Source of the DNA: Pedobacter sp. ASV17
GTDB lineage: Bacteria > Bacteroidota > Bacteroidia > Sphingobacteriales > Sphingobacteriaceae
Reading direction: 5' to 3'
Assembly (NCBI RefSeq): GCF_016429065.1
Contig: NZ_JAELTX010000054.1
Location: 1 to 35,545 of the forward strand
Length of the DNA stretch: 35,545 nucleotides
Made by a program: the position numbers and the translations under genes
In this document: piece by piece, positions 25,665 through 32,603 of the stretch
Layout: each line of letters starts with the position of its first letter
How positions within the stretch are numbered: the stretch's first letter is position 1
Notes under the pieces: model-generated
Databases searched by the model: none
What the model was told of the DNA's origin: nothing
Seen by the model: the letters and a program-made list of their open reading frames with translations, nothing else

Positions 25665-26720
25665 ATGATAAACAAGATGAAAAATAATATAGCTGCACTA
25701 TCCTTTTTGTTATTAAGCACTGCAACCGTAGCAGTTGCTCAAGAAAAAGCTTCTCCACTTGAAATATCAGGTTCGGTAGATACCTATTATAAATACGATT
25801 TCAATAAATCGGGCAACATCAAAACCTTTTTTGCAGGCGAACAAAATTCTGTTTCCCTAGGAATGATTGATCTGGCCCTTAAAAAAACAACAGGTAAGGC
25901 TTCTTTTGTAGGGGAACTTTCTTTTGGTCCTAGAGGTCAATACGAATCAATACCTGATGCCGCAGGAGGTTACGCCCCAACTGCCAATGGATTCAATATC
26001 CAAAACCTGTATATCAATTATGCCTTTACAGATAAATTCAGCATGACCGCAGGTTACATGGGCACCTTTATCGGGTATGAAGTGATTTCGCCCGCCGCTA
26101 ACTTTAACTATTCAACTTCTTATTTATTTGGTTCTGGCCCATTCCAAAATGCTGGGATCAAAGGAACCTACGCCTTTTCAGATAAAGTAAGCCTAATGGT
26201 AGGTTTGTTTAACGAGTGGAACCAATACCGCGCTTCCCGTGGAGTATCTAGTTTGGGAGGTCAGTTAATGGTTTCACCTGTGGAAGGGTGGACGGCCTAC
26301 ATCAATGGTTTGCATGGTTTGGATGGTTACGGCAATTACAGCACCGTGATAGATTTAACCACTGCTTATCAAATTACCGACAAAGTTAAAATTGGTTTAA
26401 ATGCTGCCGATTTAAGTGCTGGAGACGATAAATTCGGTTATTCTGGGGTTGCGCTTTATCCGCAATATGCTTTTACACCTTCGGTAGCTTTGGGTTTAAG
26501 GGCCGAATACTTTAACTATAAAGGAATATCGGGCGGACCAAGCGCAAGCGTGACTTCGTTTACATTATCAGGCAATATCAAATCTGGTGGCTTAACCTTT
26601 ATTCCAGAAGTTCGTTTTGATAACGATAAGGATTTTAGCCAAAGCTTTTTCAAAAGCGATGGAACCACTTTAAATAAATCTGCAGCACAATTTTCTTTAG
26701 CTGCAGTTTATAGCTTTTAG
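25665..26720 (+). CDS. Outer-membrane beta-barrel porin (OmpL/bbp2-like)
   Basis: 351 aa with a signal peptide (about 1-25, ending VAVAQ). The mature protein is a series of amphipathic strands from LEISGSVDTYYKYDFN on, with aromatic girdles (YMGTFIGYEVISP, YAFSDKVSLMVGLFNEWNQYRA, ALGLRAEYFNYKGI), ending in FSLAAVYSF, a good C-terminal outer-membrane strand. It fits the putative porin family PF07642 (bbp2). Position after amtB suggests outer-membrane passage for nitrogen compounds, but that is inference. ATGs at 25665 and 25677 are both possible; the first lengthens the signal peptide by four residues. Confidence 0.85.
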   Translation: MINKMKNNIAALSFLLLSTATVAVAQEKASPLEISGSVDTYYKYDFNKSGNIKTFFAGEQNSVSLGMIDLALKKTTGKASFVGELSFGPRGQYESIPDAAGGYAPTANGFNIQNLYINYAFTDKFSMTAGYMGTFIGYEVISPAANFNYSTSYLFGSGPFQNAGIKGTYAFSDKVSLMVGLFNEWNQYRASRGVSSLGGQLMVSPVEGWTAYINGLHGLDGYGNYSTVIDLTTAYQITDKVKIGLNAADLSAGDDKFGYSGVALYPQYAFTPSVALGLRAEYFNYKGISGGPSASVTSFTLSGNIKSGGLTFIPEVRFDNDKDFSQSFFKSDGTTLNKSAAQFSLAAVYSF

Positions 26721-26747
26721 CATTTACGATAAGCTAATCACAACCGA

Positions 26748-26772
26748 AAGCGTCCCGAACATCGGGGCGCTT
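26748..26772 (+). terminator. Probable terminator of the porin gene
   Basis: Eleven pairs, AAGCGTCCCGA / TCGGGGCGCTT (one G-T), 3-nt loop; the T-run after it is weak (CATTCTT). Confidence 0.7.
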
Positions 26773-26792
26773 CATTCTTAAAAGCATATTTT

Positions 26793-27377
26793 ATGAAAAC
26801 AGTTTCATTATTAGTGTTATTGCTGGGTTTGTCAATACTATTACCTGCACAAGAAATAGCTCCATTGCCCAAGGACGAAACAGGAAAATACACTTATTAT
26901 GAAGTGGTAAGCACTACTGTTTCGCAAGATACCCTTAAGGCTAGGATACAAAGCTTTATCCAAAAGCAAAAGAAAGAACTAAAGACTGCTGCCGTAGCAA
27001 GCACCAAGGAATTGGTGGCCAATGGTAAGTTAGTCATCCGTAAAAGCATGGCAATGCTCTCGCATCCTTCCGGTGAAATTGCTTATCGACTTTATTTTGA
27101 AGCAAACAATGGGAAGTATCGTTTTTGGTTAAGCGATTTTGAGTTTTTTCCTTATCAAAAAGATAGGTATGGCAATTTTGTGCTTAGTACCACAGTTGGT
27201 ATTCCACTTGAATCGGAGCCCAAAAAATGGAACGCCGACCAATGGGACGAGTATCGACTGCAAACTTCAAAATATGCTACAGAATTTGCCACTCGTTTAA
27301 AAGACCATTTGCTTAATAAAGCAGTACAAGCACCCCAACCTCCTGAAAAGAAAGTCATTTCTAAAATATGGAAATAG
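26793..27377 (+). CDS. DUF4468-type exported protein
   Basis: 194 aa with a signal peptide (about 1-19, LLPAQ). The mature part opens with PLPKDETGKYTYYEVV, the typical start of DUF4468, followed by a mixed alpha/beta domain (GKLVIRK, EIAYRLYFEANNGKYRFWLSDFEF). Such proteins are common in Bacteroidota and of unknown function, probably periplasmic. The C-terminal tail (PQPPEKKVISKIWK) is followed by a TAG that is part of the first heptamer word of the repeat at 27373. It is convergent with the YkuK-like gene. Confidence 0.8.
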   Translation: MKTVSLLVLLLGLSILLPAQEIAPLPKDETGKYTYYEVVSTTVSQDTLKARIQSFIQKQKKELKTAAVASTKELVANGKLVIRKSMAMLSHPSGEIAYRLYFEANNGKYRFWLSDFEFFPYQKDRYGNFVLSTTVGIPLESEPKKWNADQWDEYRLQTSKYATEFATRLKDHLLNKAVQAPQPPEKKVISKIWK

Positions 27378-27510
27378 GAATTAGTGGCTAGTAACTAGTG
27401 GCTAGCATCTTGGAATTGGTTAAAAAGTGATTGACCCAATTATTAACCACTAACAATTAATCATTAAAAACTAATCCCTAGCCCCTAATTCCTAACCACT
27501 AAAAATTAAT
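27373..27510. repeat. Gene-less heptamer-arm element, copy B
   Basis: Left arm of five words (27373-27407: AATAGGA, ATTAGTG, GCTAGTA, ACTAGTG, GCTAGCA), a 61-bp AT-rich spacer, and a right arm of about six words (27469-27510: AACTAAT, CCCTAGC, CCCTAAT, TCCTAAC, CACTAAA, AATTAAT). It holds the TAG stop of the DUF4468 gene and the TAA stop of the YkuK-like gene and fills their whole gap. It may act as a bidirectional terminator or be an insertion related to 2931-3459. Confidence 0.7.
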
Positions 27511-27979
27511 GTACCATTTTATCCGCACAGGTTGAGCTGGCAAAAGCTTCGGGTTTAGCTTTAAAAATAAAGCCCATGCTTAAAATATAACCCATAGCCT
27601 CATTTAGCGCCTTATTAGATTTGAACGATGGATTGGTGTTGATATCCGCATGCACCTCTAAATCCACATCATAAATGTCCAACAAATCACAGATAGAATA
27701 AGCTGTTTCAATAGATTTTTGTACTTCCAGCAGCATTCTTTCCTTAATACCCATTTTCTGGGTGGTTTTGTCTTGGGAAATGTACATAAAGCCGCCATGA
27801 TGTTCCCTTAGCAACACAATTACCGTAGCAAAATCGGTGTAGCTGCCTTTTACTTGAGAGTCGGTACCGATGCAGACTTTTAATTTGAAGCCATTTTCGG
27901 TTTCGCGAAGAATTGCTTTTTCTACCTCTGCTAAGATTGACGAATGAATAACTTCGCCACTAAATTTCTTCCAGGTCAT
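27506..27979 (-). CDS. RNase H-like protein of the YkuK (DUF458) family
   Basis: 157 aa, soluble. The start of the RNase H-like core carries VCIGTDSQVKGSYTDFATVIVLL with D40 as the likely first metal ligand. DVDLEVHADINTNPSFKSNKALNEAMGYI holds the second acidic cluster, and CADKMVH ends the protein. The family has a predicted RNase H-like fold; its activity has not been settled as far as I know. The TAA stop lies in copy B of the heptamer-arm repeat. No exact promoter box was found; TAGGTTGC upstream is imperfect. Confidence 0.88.
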   Translation of the reverse strand: MTWKKFSGEVIHSSILAEVEKAILRETENGFKLKVCIGTDSQVKGSYTDFATVIVLLREHHGGFMYISQDKTTQKMGIKERMLLEVQKSIETAYSICDLLDIYDVDLEVHADINTNPSFKSNKALNEAMGYILSMGFIFKAKPEAFASSTCADKMVH

Positions 27980-28115
27980 AAGTTATTGTAATAAGATAAA
28001 GCAACCTAAAATCAGGTTTCCTAAAATTAAGGGCTTATTGTTAAAGTTTCTTTAAATATATGTTGTTTATTTGCTAACATTTTGTTGTTTATCAACAAGT
28101 TATATTTTGTTTTGT

Positions 28116-28180
28116 GTTGCGAGTTATAAATTATGTGTTTTATGTCCACTTGTAACTCGTAACTCGCAACATGTAACTCC
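28116..28180. repeat. GTAACTC-word inverted repeat
   Basis: GTTGCGAGTTA (28116-28126) is perfectly complementary to TAACTCGCAAC (28160-28170). The right side also carries tandem GTAACTC words, with another GTAACTCC at 28173. It is the same build as the other short-word elements. It lies just upstream of the DEAD-box gene promoter. Confidence 0.7.
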
Positions 28181-28192
28181 TTATTAAATCCC

Positions 28193-28200
28193 TACCTTTG
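28193..28200 (+). promoter_or_regulatory. -7 promoter element of the DEAD-box gene
   Basis: TACCTTTG, exact TAnnTTTG, 4 nt before ATG 28205. The -33 is poor. The predicted start falls on or next to the ATG. Confidence 0.55.
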
Positions 28201-28204
28201 CACC

Positions 28205-29512
28205 ATGAATCTGCAAAAGCTACTCACCAATCTCAACATTGAAAAACTTAACCCACTACAAGAAGAAGTAAAGGTGAAAGCCAATACGGGAAACGATTTG
28301 GTGGTTTTGGCTCCTACTGGTTCTGGAAAAACACTGGCTTTTCTTATTCCGGTACTCCAAAACTTGAGAGAGGGACAAAAAGGTGTTCAATGTTTAATTA
28401 TGGTGCCATCTAGAGAGCTGGGCTTACAAATTGAGCAGGTTTTTAAACAAATGGCTACTGGCTATAAAGTGATTTGCTGTTATGGAGGTCACTCGGTAAA
28501 AATAGAACGCAATAACTTTACCGAAGCCCCAGCGGTATTAATTGGTACCCCTGGACGTATAGCCTTTCACTTACGTGGGAACAATTTCGATGAAAGTACC
28601 ATCAGCACTTTGGTATTGGATGAATTTGATAAATCGTTGGAATTTGGTTTCACTAATGACATGTCTTTCATCATCGACTGCTTGCGTGGGCTAAAACAAC
28701 GTATCCTCACTTCGGCCACTAAAATGGACGACCTGCCTGAGTTTACAGGAATTAAGGAGCATCAAACCATTAACTATTTGGGCCAGCAAGAAGTGGTGCC
28801 TGATTTAACGTTAAAGAGAATTGATACCCTTGCGGAAGAGAAACTAGAAGCCTTATTTAAGCTGATCTGTAAAATTGGCGACCATTCCATGCTTATTTTC
28901 TGTAATCACCGAGAAACAGTAGATAGAATTAGCGACCTGCTGATTGAGGAAGATTTGGTGCACGATATTTTCCATGGAGGAATGGAGCAGGATGATAGAG
29001 AACGAGCATTGCTTAAATTTAGAAATGGTAGTGTAAAAATTCTAATCACTACTGATTTGGCTGCTCGTGGATTAGATATTCCAGAGGTAGAATACATTGT
29101 TCATTACCAGCTACCGCTTACCAAGGAAGCTTTTACACATCGTAACGGACGTACAGCCAGAATGAAAGCAAAAGGAACAGCCTACCTTATTTTTGCTAAC
29201 GATGAAGAATTTCCTTACCTAGATAACGACATTGAAAAAGAAGAACTCAAAGGAAACTATCCAATCCCACCTGATAGCGAGTGGCAAACCATTTATTTCG
29301 CTGCAGGTAAAAAACAGAAAATCAATAAAATAGATATTGTTGGTTTCCTGATCAAAATAGGCGGACTCAATAAAGAGGAGATAGGCTTAATAGAAGTAAA
29401 AGATTTGAATACTTATGCCGCTGTAAAGCGTAACTTAGCACAAAAATTAGTAAAGAAACTCTCTGCCGAAAAAATGAAAGGCAAGAAAATAAAAGTAGAA
29501 ATAGCGATGTAG
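28205..29512 (+). CDS. DEAD-box ATP-dependent RNA helicase
   Basis: 435 aa with all core motifs: Walker A APTGSGKT (36-43), Ia PSREL, Ib TPGR, motif II DEFD (139-142, last-position variants are common), SAT (170-172), TTDLAARGLDIPEV (V), and HRNGRTAR (312-319). The C-terminal 60 residues (KINKIDIVGFLIKIGGLNKEEIGLIEVKDLNTYAAV) resemble the RNA-binding domain of DbpA-type helicases. It should unwind short RNA duplexes, perhaps in ribosome assembly or cold adaptation. The -7 box ends 4 nt before the ATG. The TAG stop lies in the first word of the heptamer repeat 29508-29589. Confidence 0.94.
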   Translation: MNLQKLLTNLNIEKLNPLQEEVKVKANTGNDLVVLAPTGSGKTLAFLIPVLQNLREGQKGVQCLIMVPSRELGLQIEQVFKQMATGYKVICCYGGHSVKIERNNFTEAPAVLIGTPGRIAFHLRGNNFDESTISTLVLDEFDKSLEFGFTNDMSFIIDCLRGLKQRILTSATKMDDLPEFTGIKEHQTINYLGQQEVVPDLTLKRIDTLAEEKLEALFKLICKIGDHSMLIFCNHRETVDRISDLLIEEDLVHDIFHGGMEQDDRERALLKFRNGSVKILITTDLAARGLDIPEVEYIVHYQLPLTKEAFTHRNGRTARMKAKGTAYLIFANDEEFPYLDNDIEKEELKGNYPIPPDSEWQTIYFAAGKKQKINKIDIVGFLIKIGGLNKEEIGLIEVKDLNTYAAVKRNLAQKLVKKLSAEKMKGKKIKVEIAM

Positions 29513-29589
29513 TGGCTAGGGACTAGTAGCTAGTGGTTAGGGAATAGGCTATTTTACTAATTACTAGCCCTTAACTACTAATTCCTAAT
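29508..29589. repeat. Gene-less heptamer-arm element, copy C
   Basis: Left arm of six words (29508-29549: TGTAGTG, GCTAGGG, ACTAGTA, GCTAGTG, GTTAGGG, AATAGGC), a 5-nt spacer, right arm of five (29555-29589: TACTAAT, TACTAGC, CCTTAAC, TACTAAT, TCCTAAT). The helicase stop TAG (29510-29512) is part of the first word. This copy is the most compact and could fold into one hairpin. It lies 20 nt upstream of the DUF1456 gene. Confidence 0.7.
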
Positions 29590-29608
29590 AAACTGATTAA
29601 AAAGGTAT

Positions 29609-29839
29609 ATGAGCAACAACGAAGTAATGAAAAAATTAAGAGTGGCCTTATCACTCACTACGGATGATATTATGGCCATCTGTAAATTGGTAAACTTTAG
29701 CGTTACAAAAAGTGAATTGGGTGATATCTTTAGAAAAGAAGATCATCCCAACTTTAAGAAATGTGGCGACCAAATTTTAAGAAACTTCCTAAACGGATTG
29801 GTGATCTACAAACGTGGTCCAAGAGAAGAAAATAAATAA
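29609..29839 (+). CDS. DUF1456 (YehS-like) protein, single-repeat form
   Basis: 76 aa. NNEVMKKLRVALSLTTDDIMAICKLVNFSVTKSELGDIFRKEDHPNFKKCGDQILRNFLNGLVIYKRG has the DUF1456 unit. Typical members have two such units (about 150 aa); this has one, so it is either a natural short form or half-size. The fold is helical, and no enzymatic motif is seen. The stop is immediately adjacent to that of the convergent receiver gene (29839/29840), so neither has room for a terminator. The only upstream sequence is copy C of the heptamer repeat. Confidence 0.85.
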   Translation: MSNNEVMKKLRVALSLTTDDIMAICKLVNFSVTKSELGDIFRKEDHPNFKKCGDQILRNFLNGLVIYKRGPREENK

Positions 29840-30226
29840 TTAGTTGATATTTTGCCTGATTGCTTTTTTGCTGATCAAGTTTTCGATTTTTTCCAAAAGC
29901 ACATCCATTTTAAAAGGCTTAGGCATAAAATCATCTGGTGGTGTGGCTAAAAGGTTAATTTCTTCTGCTTTATAAAGACCAGACATCATTAAAATAGGAA
30001 TGTGTTTGGTCTTGGGATTAGCTTTAATCTCGTTGCACAGCGTACGGCCATCGATCTTGCCCAATACAATATCCAATATAATCAAGTCTGGATTAAATTC
30101 CCCAATAGTTTCATGTAATCCCTCTGCATCACTAAGCGGCTCTACTTCATAACCGCCAATTTCCAAAACGAGCTCAATAGTATCTAGTACTTCTTCATCA
30201 TCGTCAACTACAATAATTTTTTTCAT
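29840..30226 (-). CDS. Receiver-only response regulator
   Basis: 128 aa, one CheY-like domain. The acidic pocket is D8-D10, the phosphoacceptor is D52 (LIILDIVLG), the switch Ser is S82 (MMSG) and the conserved Lys is K103 (PKPF). No DNA-binding or output domain is attached and no histidine kinase is nearby, so the partner is elsewhere; it may relay phosphate or bind other proteins. The exact -7 box at 30232-30239 leaves 5 nt before the ATG. Confidence 0.93.
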   Translation of the reverse strand: MKKIIVVDDDEEVLDTIELVLEIGGYEVEPLSDAEGLHETIGEFNPDLIILDIVLGKIDGRTLCNEIKANPKTKHIPILMMSGLYKAEEINLLATPPDDFMPKPFKMDVLLEKIENLISKKAIRQNIN

Positions 30227-30231
30227 AAACG

Positions 30232-30239
30232 CAAATATA
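30232..30239 (-). promoter_or_regulatory. -7 promoter element of the receiver gene
   Basis: TATATTTG on the minus strand, exact TAnnTTTG, 5 nt before the ATG at 30226. A TTG on the minus strand at 30263-30265 could be the -33. Confidence 0.55.
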
Positions 30240-30356
30240 ACATTGTTGGACTATTTACATAACAACTAATAGACAATAGGGTTTTAGTAGAAAAAATTAA
30301 TATTTAATCAAAGAAGTTTCGAGATGCTATTTAATGAGATCTTCAAGATAGAAAAA

Positions 30357-30382
30357 AAACTTTCAATTATTTTTGAAAGTTT
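30357..30382. promoter_or_regulatory. Predicted GbsR autoregulatory operator
   Basis: Perfect dyad AAACTTTCAA-N6-TTGAAAGTTT, 10-bp arms. It covers the -33 box of the regulator's promoter. The same TTTCAA/TTGAAA half-sites recur at 30917-30933. Confidence 0.6.
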
Positions 30383-30402
30383 GAAAACTATCTATACATT
30401 TG
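30372..30402 (+). promoter_or_regulatory. Promoter of the GbsR-desaturase operon
   Basis: -33 TTTG (30372-30375), exactly 19-bp spacer, -7 TACATTTG (30395-30402): a full match to the Bacteroidota consensus. The predicted start is at the A of ATG 30406. Confidence 0.75.
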
Positions 30403-30405
30403 ACC

Positions 30406-30909
30406 ATGCAATTCGACGAAGCAAAAAATAAATTTGTACAAACATGGGGAGCATTAGGTTCTCAATGGGGCATCAATAAAACGATGGCGCAAATACATGC
30501 TTTGTTGATGGTTTCCAAAGAGCCTGTTTCTATGGAAGATATTATGCAGGAATTACAGATTTCAAGAGGAAATGCCAGTATGAATTTACGGGGCTTAATG
30601 GATTGGGGAATTGTATATAAAGCTAATAAAACTGGAGAACGTAGAGAGTTCTTTGTAGCCGAAAAAGATTTGGATGAGTTGGCTACCAAGATTGCAAAGG
30701 AGAGGAGCAAACGCGAAATTAAACCAGCTTTAAAAGTATTAAAGGAAGTAAGTGCTGTAGAAGGAGACAATTCAGCGGATGCAAAACATTTTGTAGAACA
30801 AACAAAAAAACTACATGATTTTGTATCAAGAGCTGATGAAATGATTGATAAAGTGACTGAGTATAAAGACAACTGGCTAGGTAAATTAATGATGAAAATA
30901 TTGAAGTAA
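30406..30909 (+). CDS. GbsR/MarR-type transcriptional regulator
   Basis: 167 aa from ATG 30406; a TTG two codons upstream overlaps the -7 box and is rejected. A winged helix (about 25-90: INKTMAQIHALLMVSKEPVSMEDIMQELQISRGNASMNLRGLMDWGIVYKANKTGERREFFVAEKD) fits the GbsR branch of the MarR superfamily. The C-terminal helices (about 95-165) would form the dimer interface. GbsR-like proteins repress membrane or osmolyte genes. The next three genes run on the same strand and encode membrane proteins and a desaturase, so these are the likely targets. The dyad at 30357-30382 suggests autorepression. Confidence 0.88.
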   Translation: MQFDEAKNKFVQTWGALGSQWGINKTMAQIHALLMVSKEPVSMEDIMQELQISRGNASMNLRGLMDWGIVYKANKTGERREFFVAEKDLDELATKIAKERSKREIKPALKVLKEVSAVEGDNSADAKHFVEQTKKLHDFVSRADEMIDKVTEYKDNWLGKLMMKILK

Positions 30910-30916
30910 TATTTTT

Positions 30917-30933
30917 TTGAAATAAAATTTCAA
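30917..30933. promoter_or_regulatory. Second TTGAAAT-N3-ATTTCAA dyad
   Basis: Perfect 7-bp arms between the regulator and the next gene, followed by another TGAAAT half-site (30941-30946). It may be an internal GbsR site or a weak attenuator hairpin. Confidence 0.45.
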
Positions 30934-30967
30934 TATTTTCTGAAATTTTAAAACTAATAGAAAGGTT

Positions 30968-31321
30968 ATGCAGAACTTAAATTTGATAGGCTATACCATT
31001 TTCGTAGGATTAATGGTTTTCATTATCGTGGTAGTGGGTAAAATCTGTTACAAAAACGGGAATGTATTTGTTGCCGAACTCATTCCTAGTCAATTGGAGC
31101 TTTGCCGAAAAATTAATAAAACACTGCTGATCGGTTATTATTTAGTCAACATTGGCTATTGTGCTGTAAATCTCTCCTTTTGGCAAACGATTAATAGCCC
31201 GCCTATGCTGGTAGAAGTAATTGCCATGAAAATGGCAGGTATTATCATCATCTTATCCGCCCTACACTATCTAAATATCTATGTTATCTACAATTTACAC
31301 CGAAAAAATGTTCTGCTATGA
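30968..31321 (+). CDS. Small integral membrane protein, family unknown
   Basis: 117 aa with three predicted membrane segments (about 6-26, 53-72 and 85-110). There is no motif I recognise. Its last segment (MKMAGIIIILSALHYLNIYVIYNLHRK) resembles the end of the protein at 32154, so the two are paralogous. It overlaps the desaturase start by 4 nt (ATGA), a sign of translational coupling. AGAAAGG just upstream is a good ribosome site. A subunit or chaperone role for the desaturase is plausible but unproven. Confidence 0.75.
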   Translation: MQNLNLIGYTIFVGLMVFIIVVVGKICYKNGNVFVAELIPSQLELCRKINKTLLIGYYLVNIGYCAVNLSFWQTINSPPMLVEVIAMKMAGIIIILSALHYLNIYVIYNLHRKNVLL

Positions 31322-32100
31322 CGCATCAAGAATTATTAACGAAAGTTAAATGGAAAGATTTGAAAAAATTGACATTTAAAGAAATGTTAATAGAAAACAA
31401 TTTAACAATTCCTTGGTTGGTGATTTCAATTACGCTTGCTTATTTGGGTTATTACATTTTAGCCTTACCATTTTCAGCCTTCTTCTTTTTAACAGGATTA
31501 AGGCAAGTTCATAACGGATTTCACAACTCACTTGGCACAAATAAATTTTTGACCTGGCTGTCTCTTTACAGCAACAGTATTTTAATGCTAGTTTCAATCC
31601 ACGCTGTCAAATTTAATCACATCAGACATCATAAACACTGCTTATCTGAAGACGATTACGAAGGGAAATCGGCCAATATGAGTTGGTATGGAGCCATTTT
31701 GTATGGGCCAATTCATATGTTCTTGATACATAAAGTAACATGGAGGTTTGGAAACATAAATTATAAACGAAATATGATCGTAGAGCTGTCTTCTATTTTG
31801 GTTTTCATCTCTATTGTTTTATACTTCAAGATCGACTTTTTAATCTATCACGTTATGGTGATGGTTTTGGGAGAATTTTTAATGGCTTTTTTCGCTGTTT
31901 GGACAGTACATCACGATACGCATGAAAGCCCAGAATACGCAAGAACACAAAGGAGCTGGTGGAAAAATAAACTAACTTTTAGCATGTTTTATCATTTGGA
32001 GCATCATTTATTTCCAGCTGTTCCAACAATTAAGCTCCCCAAGCTTGCTAAAAGAATAGATGAAGCATTACCTGAAATGGAAAAGAAAAGTACATTCTAA
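31318..32100 (+). CDS. Membrane fatty acid desaturase-like di-iron enzyme
   Basis: 260 aa, about four membrane segments. The histidine clusters are HNGFH (65-69), HIRHH (101-105), HH-x2-H (198-202) and HLEHH (226-230), typical of membrane di-iron desaturases and hydroxylases. These insert double bonds (or hydroxyls) in lipid acyl chains using O2 and electrons from a redox partner. Acyl position and substrate cannot be told; carotenoid or sphingolipid hydroxylases share the boxes. It overlaps the preceding membrane-protein gene by 4 nt. Control by the GbsR-like regulator would fit membrane-fluidity adjustment. No ferredoxin or cytochrome gene is nearby. Confidence 0.9.
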   Translation: MTHQELLTKVKWKDLKKLTFKEMLIENNLTIPWLVISITLAYLGYYILALPFSAFFFLTGLRQVHNGFHNSLGTNKFLTWLSLYSNSILMLVSIHAVKFNHIRHHKHCLSEDDYEGKSANMSWYGAILYGPIHMFLIHKVTWRFGNINYKRNMIVELSSILVFISIVLYFKIDFLIYHVMVMVLGEFLMAFFAVWTVHHDTHESPEYARTQRSWWKNKLTFSMFYHLEHHLFPAVPTIKLPKLAKRIDEALPEMEKKSTF

Positions 32101-32153
32101 AAACAACAACTTTAGCGACACAAACTAATTAAACAATCATAAACTTTAACATC

Positions 32154-32549
32154 ATGGACACTACAAAAATTCTCATCGGTTATGCAGTTTATTTGCCAAT
32201 AGCTTTATTACTCACACTATATGTTTCTAGAACACTCTTTAGAAATAGTAAAATTTATATGTTAGACATTTTTAAGGGTAGGGAAGAGATTGCCTTTGCA
32301 ACCAATAAGCTTTTTGAAACTGGCTTTTACCTGTTAAACCTAGGTTTTGCATTAATGATTTTGAAAATCAATCTGTATAATAACAACTATCAGGAGTTGG
32401 TAGAAGCCTTAAGTTATAAAGTAGGCAGCTTCTCAATTTATTTGGGGCTAATGCTATTTATTAATCTCTATTTCTTTTTCAGAGGAAAAAGAAAAGCTAA
32501 AGAAGGGTTAAAACCAGTAGTACCTCAGCCTCCTAGAATTACAGCCTAA
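32154..32549 (+). CDS. Small integral membrane protein, paralogue of the protein at 30968
   Basis: 131 aa, three membrane segments (about 5-26, 57-75 and 90-110), then a basic tail (RGKRKAKEGLKPVVPQPPRITA). GFYLLNLGFALMILKI and LSYKVGSFSIYLGLMLFINLYFF parallel YYLVNIGYCAVNL and IAMKMAGIIIILSALHYLNIYVIY in the earlier protein. The 54-bp gap after the desaturase has no terminator, so it is probably the last gene of the operon, ending at the hairpin 32569-32600. Function unknown. Confidence 0.75.
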   Translation: MDTTKILIGYAVYLPIALLLTLYVSRTLFRNSKIYMLDIFKGREEIAFATNKLFETGFYLLNLGFALMILKINLYNNNYQELVEALSYKVGSFSIYLGLMLFINLYFFFRGKRKAKEGLKPVVPQPPRITA

Positions 32550-32568
32550 TTTAATTGCTCTCCAAATG

Positions 32569-32600
32569 AAATCCTTATGCTATTTAGTGTAGGGATTTTT
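32569..32600 (+). terminator. Terminator of the GbsR-desaturase operon
   Basis: Nine pairs, AAATCCTTA / TAGGGATTT (one G-T), 12-nt loop, then T-run. It sits just before the convergent gene at 32604. Confidence 0.75.
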
Positions 32601-32603
32601 GCG

